A stretch of DNA of 64,000 nucleotides from Saksenaea vasiformis B4078 (taxonomy: Eukaryota > Mucoromycota > Mucoromycetes > Mucorales > Saksenaeaceae): assembly GCA_000697055.1 (NCBI GenBank), contig JNDT01001927.1:124001-188000 (forward strand), read 5' to 3'. The notes beneath the pieces were generated by a model that had not been told where the DNA came from, ran no database searches, and saw only the letters and a list, made by a program, of their open reading frames with translations. A program made the translations under genes and the position numbers. Positions 46,214 through 58,199 of the stretch are shown here, piece by piece (position 1 is the first letter of the stretch; each line of letters starts with the position of its first letter).

Positions 46214-47040
46214 ATGGACTATCTAGTACCTTCTGTATCGAATGTATCTTTGTTAAGACAACGACTGGAACAAAATATCACCGGTTGGCACGAGTCTACA
46301 TTGGATCGCCGAAGTATATCACAAGGCATGAAATTAATGTCCATTGCGATGGATGAATACAGTGAAGGCAACGAGACGATTGCGTTGGATATCTATCTGA
46401 ATGGAATTGATAAGATGATGATGGCTATTCCAAGTAAAAAAATATATACATAGTTTAGAGTAAAAGCGTCAACACCACTCAAATCTTGGACAGACAAAGA
46501 CGACCCATCAACAAAGAAAATGATACACCTCAAATTACACAGGTACCACCCACAAATTATTCTTCTTAAACTGTTTCATCTTACGATAAGAACTTAGTAT
46601 TCAAGAACGTCTCGGGATCGTCGAGGAAAATAAGGCGGATGAGTCGCATGTACGGTATTCGAAACGGTTAAGCGAACATGTGATGGACGCTGTTGTTGCA
46701 TTTGCGATACGGGTCAAGCAATCACCATTGCCAGGTAAAAAAGAAGAAAGTTTGCTTGGAGCGGAAAACGAAATTGATCAAGGGGAATACGTACACAGAT
46801 TGGATGAGGTGCATGGCGGGATGCAGTTTCGATATGTTTTGGTGGATTGATAACCAGTGCCATCTCCTGCAGAGATTTCAAAATGTTACCTGTGACAGCG
46901 TTAAATGGTTAATCTGGATAGACGAACGCTATCATCTTCACGAGCACGCATCTGATATCCTGCACATGCTACTTGTAACAGGTTTGAAGGTGGCCGTGGC
47001 GGTTCACGAGACGCCAGGCTACAGAGGAGGACGAACATGA
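46214..47040 (+). CDS. MIT-domain-containing protein
   Basis: The model is 215 aa in four exons: 46214-46433, 46494-46542, 46598-46734 and 46799-47040. Residues about 38-110 form a three-helix MIT-like hairpin: QGMKLMSIAMDEYSEGNETIA, then ALDIYLNGIDKMMMAIP, then KKMIHLKLHSIQERLGIVEE. MIT domains dock on ESCRT-III tails, so a role in endosome or membrane traffic is likely. The C-terminal part has hydrophobic and amphipathic segments (VKWLIWIDERYHLHEHASDI, then LLVTGLKVAVAVHET) that may bind membrane. Splice phases fit. The last exon is one long frame; a further small intron within it cannot be ruled out because the segment MAGCSFDMFWWIDN is unlike the rest. It ends 93 bp from the convergent PAQR gene. 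Confidence 0.78.
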
Positions 47041-47133
47041 ATATAGATAGAAAAAAAAAGAAGCATGAAATATAATATATATATATATATATCGGGGAGT
47101 GTGTCTCTTGTGTATTCTATATATCTCTCTTCA

Positions 47134-48706
47134 TCATTCTAGTTGACAACCGTAAGAATACCTTTTTGCATAAAAATGAAGCACCGCCAAGTAATGGAAC
47201 TAAAAAAAAAAAAGATTCAAATAAACATTGGTGTCCATGTACATACATCGATAGATAGACAGATAGACAGATAGACAGATAGATAGATAGATAGATAGGG
47301 AAAGTTTTCTTTTTAACTTACGTAGATGCCGAAACAAACAAAGACATGCCAGATTGCATGACTGGTTAGTCCTGCAAAATCAAATCGTCCGGGGTACATT
47401 TTTTCGGGGTATCGATGAACATAGACAACCACGCCGAGTAGATACATGCCCACACTTACAGCAGCAAGGTGTAGAAACGAAAGGGTTGATAGGAGTCCAC
47501 TGCGCAGTACCAAATGGCATACGGGTACCACACTGGAAATCGCCATGGAGAGGAAGACGGCGATGCGTATGGGGCGCCATGATTTTGTGTCCCACACTTT
47601 GGAAAATGGCGCAATGATGCCCACACTGCCGACGATCGAGGTAAAAATCATATAACGTGATTTTACTGGGCTACAGTAAAAACCATAATATTCCGTTACA
47701 AGGACGGAAGCGGTAATAAGGAATGAAATGCCAATGTAATCTAAGGCGGCAGTAAAGTATTTGACATTTGTCCGAGCATGGCAGATAAACGTATGATAGA
47801 TCGACGAGCAAAAGAGGCATTTTAACGCCGCACCGCAGAAGGTCATAAACACTGTACGATCGCTGATGGTGGCTTCGGGAAAATGGCGCTACGATTTAAT
47901 TATTATTATTTTTTTTAGTGACCGTGTGAATCTTTTTTCTTTTGGATCGAAAAAAAAAGGACACTTACATGGAATCCGTAGAAACTCAAGCCGGCAAAAA
48001 AGATAAATCCCAATAAATGACTCCATATATTGATGGTTTCATTATGGAGCATGAATATCGATTTGAGGCAATCGCGGCTGTTCTGATAAAATCGGTACCT
48101 GCATGATTTTTTGTATGGATCAGACTGATTCTGGTTCTTTTCTTCACACCTGTGCAAAATGTTTACCCCGATAACACGTATTCATTCTCTTGCCATTCGA
48201 TAGGTAGCTCGTGTAAATGAAGAAGACGTTGGGTGCCTAAAACAGTTGCTGCTTTTCTGGCTGTATCCCATGTATCATGAACATGATCATCCACATAACG
48301 TAGAAATCCTGTTGTATCAGCATCCTCCATCTCCCGAAACGTTGTATTCACTGATGCCAGGATCTGGATAGGTGAACAAGAGGATGCCGAATGAGATCGA
48401 GCTCGATGGTGTGGTACCGTCAGTGATCGATGAGCTGAAGCCGTACCACTTTGGGAGTGACGACGGTGAGTAAGTGAAATATGCCCCATATCCAGATCCA
48501 TAGCTGAGCTTGATTTTTTTTGTGGGGTAAAAGAACAAAAAAAAAGAAAAAGGAAAAGGAAAGGAAAGAAACAGACGTTCCGAAAAAAGAAGATCCAGGA
48601 TGGGGTTATTATTCAGGGACGGACGCGCGGATCTGATCGTACCTGGCCAATCGGACATTGAGACAGACTGTTCACTTGCGTTACGCGAGTCACTGTTTTG
48701 GGCCAT
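47134..48706 (-). CDS. PAQR-family seven-transmembrane protein (Izh / adiponectin-receptor-like)
   Basis: This is a seven-helix membrane protein of the PAQR/hemolysin-III family, linked in fungi to sterol and zinc homeostasis and proposed to be zinc-dependent hydrolases. The model has five exons: 48706-48643, 48503-48167, 48098-47969, 47888-47322 and 47199-47134, giving 387 aa. The Ser/His-rich cytosolic N-terminus leads to the family block LPIEWQENEYVLSGYRFYQ and then SIFMLHNETINIWSHLLGF. Helices follow to TSHAIWHVFVCFGIY. The final exon FHYLAVLHFYAKRYSYGC completes helix 7; without it the frame stops early at KISV-like GIYVS. Conserved His for zinc are present (SIYHTFICH; SHAIWH). The last intron (47200-47321) contains a GATA/GACA microsatellite. 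The first exon is inferred from a good GT-AG junction; an in-frame ATG at 48501 would give a shorter form. Confidence 0.9.
47250..47298. repeat. GATA/GACA tetranucleotide microsatellite inside a PAQR intron
   Basis: The plus strand reads as alternating GATA and GACA units for about 49 bp. It lies within the last intron of the minus-strand PAQR gene. Confidence 0.93.
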
Positions 48707-49980
48707 ACTCACATGAATTCACAGCATCACAACCAAAGCCCATTAGCAAACATCCTTTTAAGGAACATCTGGGTTTTCCTGGCGTACTCCTTCCTTCTAT
48801 AACATAAAAGGCGTAATAAATAGAAAGTGTTACACTCAGACATTTAGCCGTGATCTTCAACAGCGGAGAAGTATGAGAGATTTCCAAAAAATGCTGGATG
48901 GTTGGTTAAAATGGTGTCCATGTCATTGAATCAGTTTCTTCGTGTACTATCTGTTATTGGCATGAAGATGTTTCATAATAACAACGGGGCGAACCGTCCT
49001 TCCTTCTTTCTTTGACTGTATCCAACGTACATCCTTGGTTGAGCACTCTGATTTGAACACCTAGTCCTTTATGCCCTCGCTTCTATTGCTTATCCTGTCC
49101 CGAACCGTTTCAGCTATAGTCTAAACGATGTCCATCTAACTGGATGCTGACTCGTTGCCTCCTGTTCCTAGTCCTTATCGGTCAACGGTATGGGAAACAA
49201 ACACTGACGAACATGTGGGATCACTTTTCAGAATAAGTAAAGATGACATACATAAAGCATGGCTTATTCAGTGTGGATGGTCTTCCAGAGACTAAATTTA
49301 TGGATGTGACATTTCTTTCAACTTTGTGAGAGAGAAAGGAAACGTTGAATAACTATAGGCGCATGCAAAAATAGCCATTGAAAGGCGTCTGTACATTCAA
49401 TTTTACCAGGCTCTAGGATTTACAAATCCATTGTCTGGGCTTCAAAGTAATGACACTTTCTAAAATAGGGCGAAATGGGCTCAAAAAAACCTTAACAGGA
49501 TCCTATGACTGACTACTCACTATTTCAATCTAGATGATGATACCGTGAGTATGTGTACACATTGCCAGTCTAACTTAAAAAGCCAAGGATGGCTGTACGC
49601 GAACTCTATGATAGATATTATCCGACGCAGAAATGACACCTGAATCTTGCGGCATTCAAAAGCTTTTAACTTCCTGCAATTGACTATGCCCTTACAGACC
49701 TCCTTTATTAGCAGTGCCTTGTGAAACGCTGGTCATTAAGCATTGCCCTACTCCGTGCACAATGCACTGTCCCTGTATTTCTGCCTTTTGATAGTAAATT
49801 TCCATCGTGTAAAGCGATTTGCTAAATGATACCTCGTTTTTATGAATCAAAATAGAATGCTTATTTATCAAGTGGGATCGATTGTTAGACCAAGAATTTT
49901 CTGATCTACTGTTAGATTAGCGTGAGCATCCTTCTTCTATGGTAGATACTTGGTTTAATGAGCGATGGAATGTACTGGCG
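48707..49980. other. 1.3-kb region without recognised genes
   Basis: This lies between the PAQR 5' end and the first recognisable piece of the decayed element block. Frames are short and stop-rich, and no motif is recognised. Confidence 0.5.
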
Positions 49981-49989
49981 CTTATCCGT

Positions 49990-52501
49990 CAGCACCTAAC
50001 GCGTCTTATAGAGTGTTCGGTTGGAACGGTCCAATTTTATGAAGGAGATAACGCAGGTATCTAGAAGGGCATCTACTTTAGCTAATGCTTGTTCTTTTCA
50101 CACTGCGGGAAAAGAGTTGCCGCATAGTCGATTAAACTCGGCAATCTTTGAACCGCATTCATGTATTACGCATTGTATCTACTTTATTGCTCCCTTAGAC
50201 ACAGTGAAAAAAGGAACAGGGGATGTAATGGTGCAAGCATTTGTGAATGGTCACAAGTCTTACCAAACGTTGAGCAGCGCCTGGTTGACAAACATCTGGT
50301 TGAGGAGCATCCGATATCGCCAAGATTGGTAGAAATCTTGGTGACTTTGACCGCCTTCGTCGCAGTTATCCAGACCAACCTTTCAGCATCAACAACAAAA
50401 TTGAGCTTGTGTCATTCTGCAGAGAATGAGATCTCGTTAGTAGCGGGACAGCTAGCCTCGCAGGTATTTGTGCAAGGGTCCTCCGCCGTAAACTCAGGAA
50501 AGATACCAACGTTTGTCAGAGTAATTGGGACAACAATACGCTTTCTGAAGAACAGACTAGGTACGCTGTGCTTGACGCGTGGGCATCCCTTGAGGTATAC
50601 CGTAAAGCGTCAGCAGAGTTGAAGTTGCACGAGTTCCTGGGATACCTGTGACCTTGCTTAGTGATGACGAGACTAGAATGATTGCTCATGGTTGTATAAT
50701 AAATGAGCCGCAGCCCAAGTAGTCTAGCGATATCTTCTTTTTTTTTATCATGGATTAATTGCTTTGGCAAACCCAAACTGTTTAATGGACGGAGAGTAAC
50801 GCAAAACCGAGCTGTCATAACAGTCGAGTATGTTGCAGTGCCTGGCGCGGTTTTACAGCTTTGTGATGGTCAGCCACTGCCCGATTTTGGTCAGCGTCCA
50901 TTCGAGGTTCTCGCGAAAATATCGTCCCTACGAGCATGTCGTCAAGAGATCTCCGATACATGCAACGAGTAGCAAGAATGTCAACAAAGATCTTCCTAGG
51001 CAGCGAACAGTGTGCAAGAGATAACCTCGATAAGCACAACCGAACATGCCTAGCTTTATGATGGCGAATATATTGAAGACGAAGATGCGGATGGCAACAC
51101 GTCGGAAAGCCCAGATGAAATGAACAATGCAGGCGTGGATCAAGAAAGCCAGAATCGCGGACACGAGATGCTCGATCCAATTTTTAGAGCCGCTGTTGCC
51201 GCTAGCGATGACCAAGCTGCAGCTTCTCCTATTATCAACTCTCGTGTTCTCCAGGACGTATGGCACGCTCTGAAACGTATTCACGTGCCAGTAAAGCATA
51301 GCCTTCGGAGAGAGTTCCAACGAGCTCTTACAGTCGCTCCAGAGGAACCAGGAGCCTGGAGGGAGGCATCCATCAGAACTTTATCCGAAAATTTGGGCCC
51401 TTCAATGCCGGCCCAGAGCTTGCGTGCAGCTTGATGACTGAATATCGAACAAGGCACAATATTGATGTAACCATAAAAACGTTAATAGATACCGAGCATT
51501 TTTTTTTTCGACGCGCTTAATATTCTTTTAATAGGTTGGTACAAAAGCTCATACGGGACACATATACCAAGCCCATTATGACGTTTGGTTAAAAAATGAT
51601 ATCCAACGTTTATATCTGTTGCTTGGTGACACCCCTCCACCACATTGGTTGCACTAGCATGACATTTACCTTGTACGAACGATACGATATATCGGACGAC
51701 CACCTTAGCAGATTTCAGCTGCAAAGATTCCAACGGACAGGGGACTATAATCGCGTGCGCTTCGCTTTCCTGATGATTCAACAAAATACGTGGTTGTCAC
51801 TTCTACCCATTAGCAAGATCGAGGAAAAGCAACTATCCTCAAGACTTATACCACGCTTTTACAGCACTGCATACCATTTGCACGCAGCTGGAAGATGGGA
51901 AGCGTTTGCCCAGCTATGGAATTCCTCCCATGCCGATGGCAAGAAGATCTTTTACCTTTCTTGTGTGCTCACTATTGCACTTTTCCCGATACCCACAACC
52001 ATTACCGGCGTGTTCATCGCTGTTTTTACCCTCCTTACTGTCACCACGCGTCGTCTTTTCGAACGGGAAGGGGTGCTCTGATACAAATACCCTCAGACGT
52101 TGCACCTTATTACCATCGGTGGGGGTTATACCTAAGTACACCGTAATACCATGGCTTATATAGCGACCGTACGTCTGCGTATATCAGAAAGATGCGATAT
52201 CACAATAAGCGCACCGCCGCCAATCGAGCCACCTGAGCAGCAAATACCACTACTTCCACCTTCTTTTCCACCCACTACGTCCGTCCAACCAATCTCTCCT
52301 GCTCCGCGTAGGTTGGTCCCTCGCGATTCCTTACTGCCCCCATTCCACTTCGCGTATTTTATACCCATTAGGATTCCAATATCGCCACTATCTCAAAATA
52401 CCGCTACCGCCAGGGCTGTTGTGGCTCGTCGAGTAAGGCACTGTGCGCGGTGCAATCTGCCAGATTGTCCTGACAGGCAGAATAGAAGGTGTCGCTTTTA
52501 A
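49990..52501 (+). mobile_element. Degenerate element encoding a 3'-5' exonuclease-like protein
   Basis: Fragments of one long protein appear in order on the plus strand but jump among frames with stops. At about 50335-50620 is a DnaQ/WRN-like exonuclease segment (DFDRLRRSYPDQPFSINNK; then a YAVLDAWASL motif at about 50561-50594, the usual place of the last exonuclease Asp). At 51100-51440 is a helical VLQDVWHALKRIHVPVKHSL block. Around 51540-51620 is a GHIYQAHYDVWL block. At 51905-51955 is WNSSHADGKKIFY. A C-terminal CARCNLPDCPDRQNRRC knuckle lies at 52437-52497. I recall this domain order from a multi-copy, element-like protein family in early-diverging fungi and basidiomycetes, but I cannot name it. 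Ends and terminal repeats were not found. The many frame breaks make it a pseudogene. Confidence 0.6.
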
Positions 52502-52590
52502 TTCTGTCCCAACAGGACAAAATTGAAGAGTAATGAAGACAGTGCTGAGCGTCCGGACAGCATCATGTCAGCCGTCATACCAATCAAGGT

Positions 52591-53703
52591 GTGGCCGCAA
52601 TTATGGCCCCGGGGAAGCCAAAATTGCGCGAGGCTACTGACAATATCTTCGTCCTTTCATGGGATCTCTGCCGTTTGGGGTTTTTTAATAAGAATCTGAT
52701 CAACAATAGCAATACCAAATCAGCGTTTGTGTTCCAAGTGAAAGGTAACGAGATTTTTAAGCCGAATGTCTACCAACCTTATAGAATAGGACACAATACC
52801 TCAGCTTACATCACTGAACTTGTTGCCGACGGAGTGTACGTTATGACCGAATTGCCACCGCAGAGATTCCTAAATCCGCTCGAAGAGAGAGAGAGGGACG
52901 ATTCATCGCCGCTGTATTACTTCTTCGACTATGAAACGGTGTTCGATCGTAAACACGGGCAAATCACTCCCTATGCGTGGTCGGTGTTGAAGCGTGACGA
53001 TCGAGGAAAGGCTAATACATGTTGGCGAACCCGACCGCAAAGTGGGTTATGCCTTCGACCGATACCTCCAACGTCAACCGACGCAACGGAAGAAGTGGCT
53101 CATTGAGTTCAACAGTTCTCGTTTTGACAATTTTGTGCTGTTGAACCACGCCCGTTCAATAGGTCAGTGCTTCTTTGCTGGGAACTCGGTTCTCAAATTG
53201 ACGGTGAACGGGTTCGAGTGCTATGACTTGTGTCGGGTCATATGCACTTCTCTGGACAAAGCAGCGCGTGCATTCCACTGTGACGTGGGCAAAATGGAGT
53301 TCGATCGCGGGCGCGTGCAGGAGATGTACGAGTATGAGCGGTGGGCAGACCCTCATGTGACAGAGTATGTTGAGAGGGATGTGGAAACTCTGCGGCAAAT
53401 GTTCGTGAGATGTTCCGGAGGACACGGCTCAAAGACATCCCGCACTCTATTGTGAGAAACGAGGGTGAATCCGCGAAGGAGTTCGAGGATCGTGTCGATC
53501 ACTATAGAAACGAGACGATGTACAACTGTTTGAAGAAAATGTTGGACGAGTCCCAACGATTTTATACCCACACTATCAATACCAGTCGGCAGAGGAAGAT
53601 GAAGGGGGATCTGTCGGTCAACGACGCGATCGTTGAAAAGACCCTAACCGGCCTATATACCAAAGCAAAGGTGAAAGACGATGGATGGGGTGGAACCGCT
53701 TAA
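52591..53703 (+). pseudogene. Truncated protein-primed family-B DNA polymerase, exonuclease part only
   Basis: Two overlapping frames (52591-53106 and 52994-53455), offset by a frameshift near 53000, carry the proofreading exonuclease of a protein-primed family-B polymerase. Exo I is YYFFDYETV at about 52916-52942. Exo II is FNSSRFDNFVL at about 53107-53139. Exo III is YVERDVETL at about 53367-53393. The polymerase-domain motifs (SLYP and DTD types) are absent downstream. The following frame (53410-53703) has no recognisable motif and leads into another broken stretch ending at about 53967. Such polymerases belong to linear plasmids and to Maverick/Polinton-type elements; which of these cannot be decided because the other hallmark genes (integrase, ATPase, capsid) are not visible. 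Confidence 0.7.
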
Positions 53704-54049
53704 CATGGTTAGGGGACAATGAGGCGGGGCGTCGAACCTTTTAAAAAGGTCTTCGAACCGTTGATTGGGAATCGGTTGGTGGAGCACGCGAACGTCTGGA
53801 CAATATAGTTTCCCGCAAATCGCTCAGGCAGTTGTTACGTATAGCATACGTTTTTGACAAGCTCGTTAAAGAGAAGTTGAATCTTATGGAACAATTCGCA
53901 AAAAGCAAACGATTTGGTCCTACGCTGAACGAGGTCGATTTCGGCTGTCTGGAAAACCAGATGGTGTAGAATACATAAAGTCGTTGATTTCTTGCATCTC
54001 AGTGTCTATTATCTATTGCTATCCTTGTTTTTACAACTTATCTTTCAAC

Positions 54050-55106
54050 ATGCCTCGTCAACAACAAGAGAAAGGATCATATGCTAAAACCCCTCTTAGT
54101 GACAAGGAGAAGCATGTTGAGATTGTGCTTGATCAAGACATCTCGGTCCCAGAAACCGCTAGACGCTTGCGGATCGCGATGCAGACTGCCAAGACATTGT
54201 AAATCGCTTCTGTGACCATGGTCTCCCGGAGAACCTTCCATGCAGAGGGAGAAGAAACTGCAGATTGCTCGAAGAGCATTCCTTGTACATCCGGGATTGC
54301 ATTGACGAGGACAACCGCATCACCTTGAATACTCTGAAGGAGAGGCTTGGAAGTGTGGATCCCGACATGCAGAATATCTCTATCAGTGCCGTTGCGAAGC
54401 ATATTGGAGAAAGACTGCATTACACGTTGAAGCAACCGTAGCGGTACCCGACAGCACGTATGTCCGAAGCGAACATCGGAAAAGGTATCAATTTGTATCT
54501 AAATTGCCATTTCTCGGGGTGTCCTATCCAATGAATTGCGTATTTTTGATGAACCTGGGTTTAATCTTTGGACAACGAGAGGTCAAGCAAGATCCTACAA
54601 AGGACAATCAGCTTGCGTGGTAATTCCTAGTCAGTGTGACAGAAACATAACGGTGCTTGGTGCCATTAGCTACAATGGTCCAGTTTGGTTTGGCGCGCAT
54701 CATGGAGGAAAGACTGGTAATATCTTCGCTGATTTTGTGAAGGAGGTTTTGACTATACTTGATCAACAGAGTGCTCCTCCGCAATTCTTGATCATGGATA
54801 ATGCATCTATTTACAAAGCGGAGAACTGTCAAGGATGAATTTGATCTGTCTATTCATACACCACTCTATCTGCCTCCGTATTCGCCGTTTTTGGATCCAA
54901 CCGAGAAGTGCGTTTCCAAGTACAAAGGCTTTGTGAAGCATACTGCTCTCCAGAACCCATAGCATCTCTTAGCTCGCCTGGAAGAGAGCTTTAATCATAT
55001 CACTGCAGAGGATTGTCGTGGATGGATTCAGCATTCAATGAGTCGCTTTCAAGCTTGCCTTGAGAGGATATCAATGATCTACAGAAGAGTCAGAAGCAAT
55101 AAATAG
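54050..55106 (+). pseudogene. Tc1/mariner-type transposase pseudogene
   Basis: A DDE transposase of the Tc1/mariner superfamily is recognisable across about 1.06 kb. The N-terminal helix-turn-helix (DQDISVPETARRLRIAMQT) is followed by a frameshift at about 54200. A second DNA-binding part and a linker (LNTLKERLGSVDPDMQN) end at an in-frame stop at 54439-54441. The catalytic core contains FLIMDNASIYKA at about 54784-54820 (second Asp region) and the LPPYSPFLDPTEK signature at about 54868-54906 (third acidic residue region). Several further frameshifts and stops interrupt it, so it is dead. I looked for terminal inverted repeats on either side and found none convincing. Confidence 0.8.
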
Positions 55107-55966
55107 GAGACGTTTGAATGATTCATACAGAAATAGACATCGGTTTTCTCTTTATTTTATTTCAATAAGCCAAATGACACCCTGATTTTCGTATCTTCCA
55201 AGACATTAAAATGATTTCTTTTATCAAAGGCAAAATGAGATCATATAGTTGGAACACGAATATGAGTTCGTCAATTCTTGCAGTACACTTCATAACTCCT
55301 TACACTACATAGCGTTGTTTATTTGATCTGATGGAACTTCTCAAAGCCGATGCTACATAAGTAGACAAAGCATACATGTGGGTTCGCGTATGAAGGAAGC
55401 AATACAAACGTGCACATACTCATTAAACTCTTCATGGATGAAGCTAGAGTGGGCTCACCGAGTGCGGCCCTCGTAACCTCCGGCTTTACTCCGCCATCTG
55501 GATTCCATAAAGTTATTCTTTGATAAGCAAAGGCCAAGAGCCGCAAAGTAAACGTGACAAGGCGTTTTTTTAAATTTTTTTTTAGTGACCAGAGGCAATG
55601 TTTCCTGCTGACTATACTAGATGTGTGAGAGTATGTATGTGTATGAAGGAAAGTACAAACGTTACATGTGAATGCATAGGAGTTACACATTACTTTCAAG
55701 GCTATCGCTTGATGGTTCTATGTGGTTTACCTTTGATAAGGTTTCTAAACGGCAATATATACCTTGTCATATTGTTGCTTTAGATGTGTTATTAGGTGTA
55801 GCATGTGGCGGATATACTCATAGCTTCTTCCCAATTATTTTGCTACAGTGATTCTTCGGCACGGGTAAGGTAAGATCGCATGATTTATGTGAAAAATATA
55901 ATGACTTTCAAGGCAGATATAAAAACTGTTTGACTTGCAACTTTTAAGAAGGTTTCGCGCCTGAAA
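55107..55966. other. Intergenic region downstream of the transposase remnant
   Basis: This 0.86-kb AT-rich region ends in the promoter of the amino-acid transporter. No frame shows a domain. Confidence 0.5.
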
Positions 55967-57977
55967 ATGGAGCACAATAGTAGAGCTGGAACCGCGTTGC
56001 AAATGGAAAACGCAGGATTCGATGATGACGATGATAAAGCCGATCTCGAGCGTTTAATAGGTCCCTTTTCTGGTACATGATTTTGCCTATACCTAGTTTA
56101 TCAAATACTGATGTTTCAAAGGAACTATGATTGTTACTGGAGTGATGGTTGGTAGCGGCATCTTTTCAACGCCAGCACTTGTCTTCCAAGCAGTCGGTTC
56201 GGTGGGGATGTCATTTATTGTATGGACGATCGGCGCCCTTGTCACTATTACAGGCGCATGTGTCTACATGGAACTTGGAACGGTACTAGATCAAAGCGAA
56301 AGTAATGAAGTTCATGTTTTTTTTTCTCTCTCTAGATGCTTCCTCATTCTGGTGGTGAGAAGGAGTACCTAGCATATGGTAAAAGGATTAAGAAAAACTG
56401 CTTGTCAATATCTTGTCTTAACTGATTGTCAGAGTTCCGATATCCCAGAGCGTTGGTACCTTTTCTGTTTTGCTACCCCGCAGTTTTTCTTTTTCGCCCC
56501 GCCATATGTGCAGCTGACTCGGTTATTTCCGGAACAGTAAGTCGATGCTTTGATTTATCTCAATGCAACCTTTGAAAAGAGTCGCGTTCGCAGAATATAG
56601 CGTATGCCATTGGATTCAAGGACCAACCGTGGATAGGACGATGCTTTGGTGCTGTTATAATTACAGCTTGCTGCATCATGCACGGGACAGCAGTTGACTG
56701 GGGGCTCAAGATAAATAATACGATTACCGTCGTCAAGATCCTTTTGCTGTGCTTCGTCGGGGTAATAGGTATCGTAGCTGTCTCCGGAGGAACCTACGTG
56801 TCTCGTGTTGAGCAGTTATCGAATGCGTTTGGGGGAACGACGCGTGATGGGAATGCTTACGCTGACGCGTTGCTCAAGGCATTTTATGCTTTTGGAGGTT
56901 GGAATAATGCAAAGTAAGCGCGGTACGTAGTGTTCTGTTTCGCTAAAAAGTAAAAAAAAAAAAAAAAAAAATTCACTGTGCGTAGTTACGTACTTGATGA
57001 AATGAAAGATCCTGTCCGTACACTGCAGATTTCGGCCTTTAGCAGCATTGCCATCACCACAGCCCTCTATCTGCTCGCTAATGTTGCCTATTTCTCGGTG
57101 GTACCTAAACAAGTCATCCGGAATTCAACAACAATGCTAGCAGCCGAATTTTTTTCCCGCATGTTTGGCCCAACAATGGGTGGAAAGGCTTTCCCTCTCA
57201 TGGTCGCGTTAAGTTCTTTCGGATCTACCAACGCCTTGACGTTCTCAAGTGCGCGTATTATTGCTGAAACAGCAACGGAAGGTTACTTGATCTTCCCTTC
57301 TTTTTTTGGGAAGATCAGCCATATGAATACCCCGGCACGCGCATGCTTACTTCACTGGGCGCTAACAATTATATACATCTTTGCACCCCCTCCAGAAGAA
57401 GGATACAGCTTTCTTATTAATCTGGGGTTATGTAAGTATAGACGGAAGATGAATAATCGTCTGATTTCAAACCACAAAAAAAAAAAAAGATTCTTCATGG
57501 TTTTTCTTTGGTCTGGCGGTCATTGGCTTGATGTGGCTACGTAAAACCAAACGCGAAGCGCCTCGGCCGTTTCGGTCGAACTGGATTTGCAATATCGTCT
57601 TTCTAATTGCTTCCATATTTTTGGTTGTCATGCCTTTTGTTCCGCCAACTATCCCACCTAGTACTCCTCTGCCCTACTGGGTATATCCGTCAGTCAACTG
57701 CATGTTCATCCTATTATGCGTTCCATTGTGGTACTTCAGGATCCGCATACGACATGGGCTTTCAAGATCACCGTTACGTATTTTTTTTATACAGATCCAC
57801 GACGTATATATACTAACCTGTTTTATTTATAGTAAAGCGGATATGTACTTGAAAGAACACGATCTCATTCGTAAATTGCTCACAGACAAAGAAATCGAAG
57901 ACATGGTAGAAGAAGACAAAATGAAAGAAATTGAACAACCATGTCACGTAAATGAAACGGAACCAACTTCACAGTAA
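55967..57977 (+). CDS. LAT-type amino-acid transporter (APC superfamily)
   Basis: This multi-pass plasma-membrane permease of the L-type amino-acid transporter group (yeast Mup1/Mup3, animal SLC7) has seven exons: 55967-56072, 56122-56282, 56336-56378, 56433-56536, 56594-56913, 56986-57431 and 57490-57977, giving 555 aa. Helix 1 carries the family motif GPFSGTMIVTGVMVGSGIF, the substrate-contacting unwound GSGIF. Others include MLPHSGGEKEYLAYEF, FYAFGGWNNANYVLDEMKDP and the helix ending LGLYSSWFFFGLAVIG. The C-terminal end is uncertain. A TACTAAC branch-like site and TTATAG acceptor at about 57811-57833 suggest one more intron, but no donor clearly preserves the frame, so the last exon is given as read-through. 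The tail ends in an acidic/Lys helix (LLTDKEIEDMVEEDKM). Confidence 0.9.
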
Positions 57978-58199
57978 CCGTTCCAAGGTATTAAGAGCGA
58001 TTTCAAAATGCACACAGAAGAAGCCTTCTACTTCGCAAAGGATTGAATTTTTTTTCGCCATGTTTATTCTTGCAACCTTTGTACAAATGCGTGACAGTAC
58101 GGTCGAATATTAAAAGTTATCTATGATATTTGTTTCTTATTTTTTGCTTTTTATACTATACAAATATCAGGACCTGCGGTTTAACATTAGTTGGGTATT

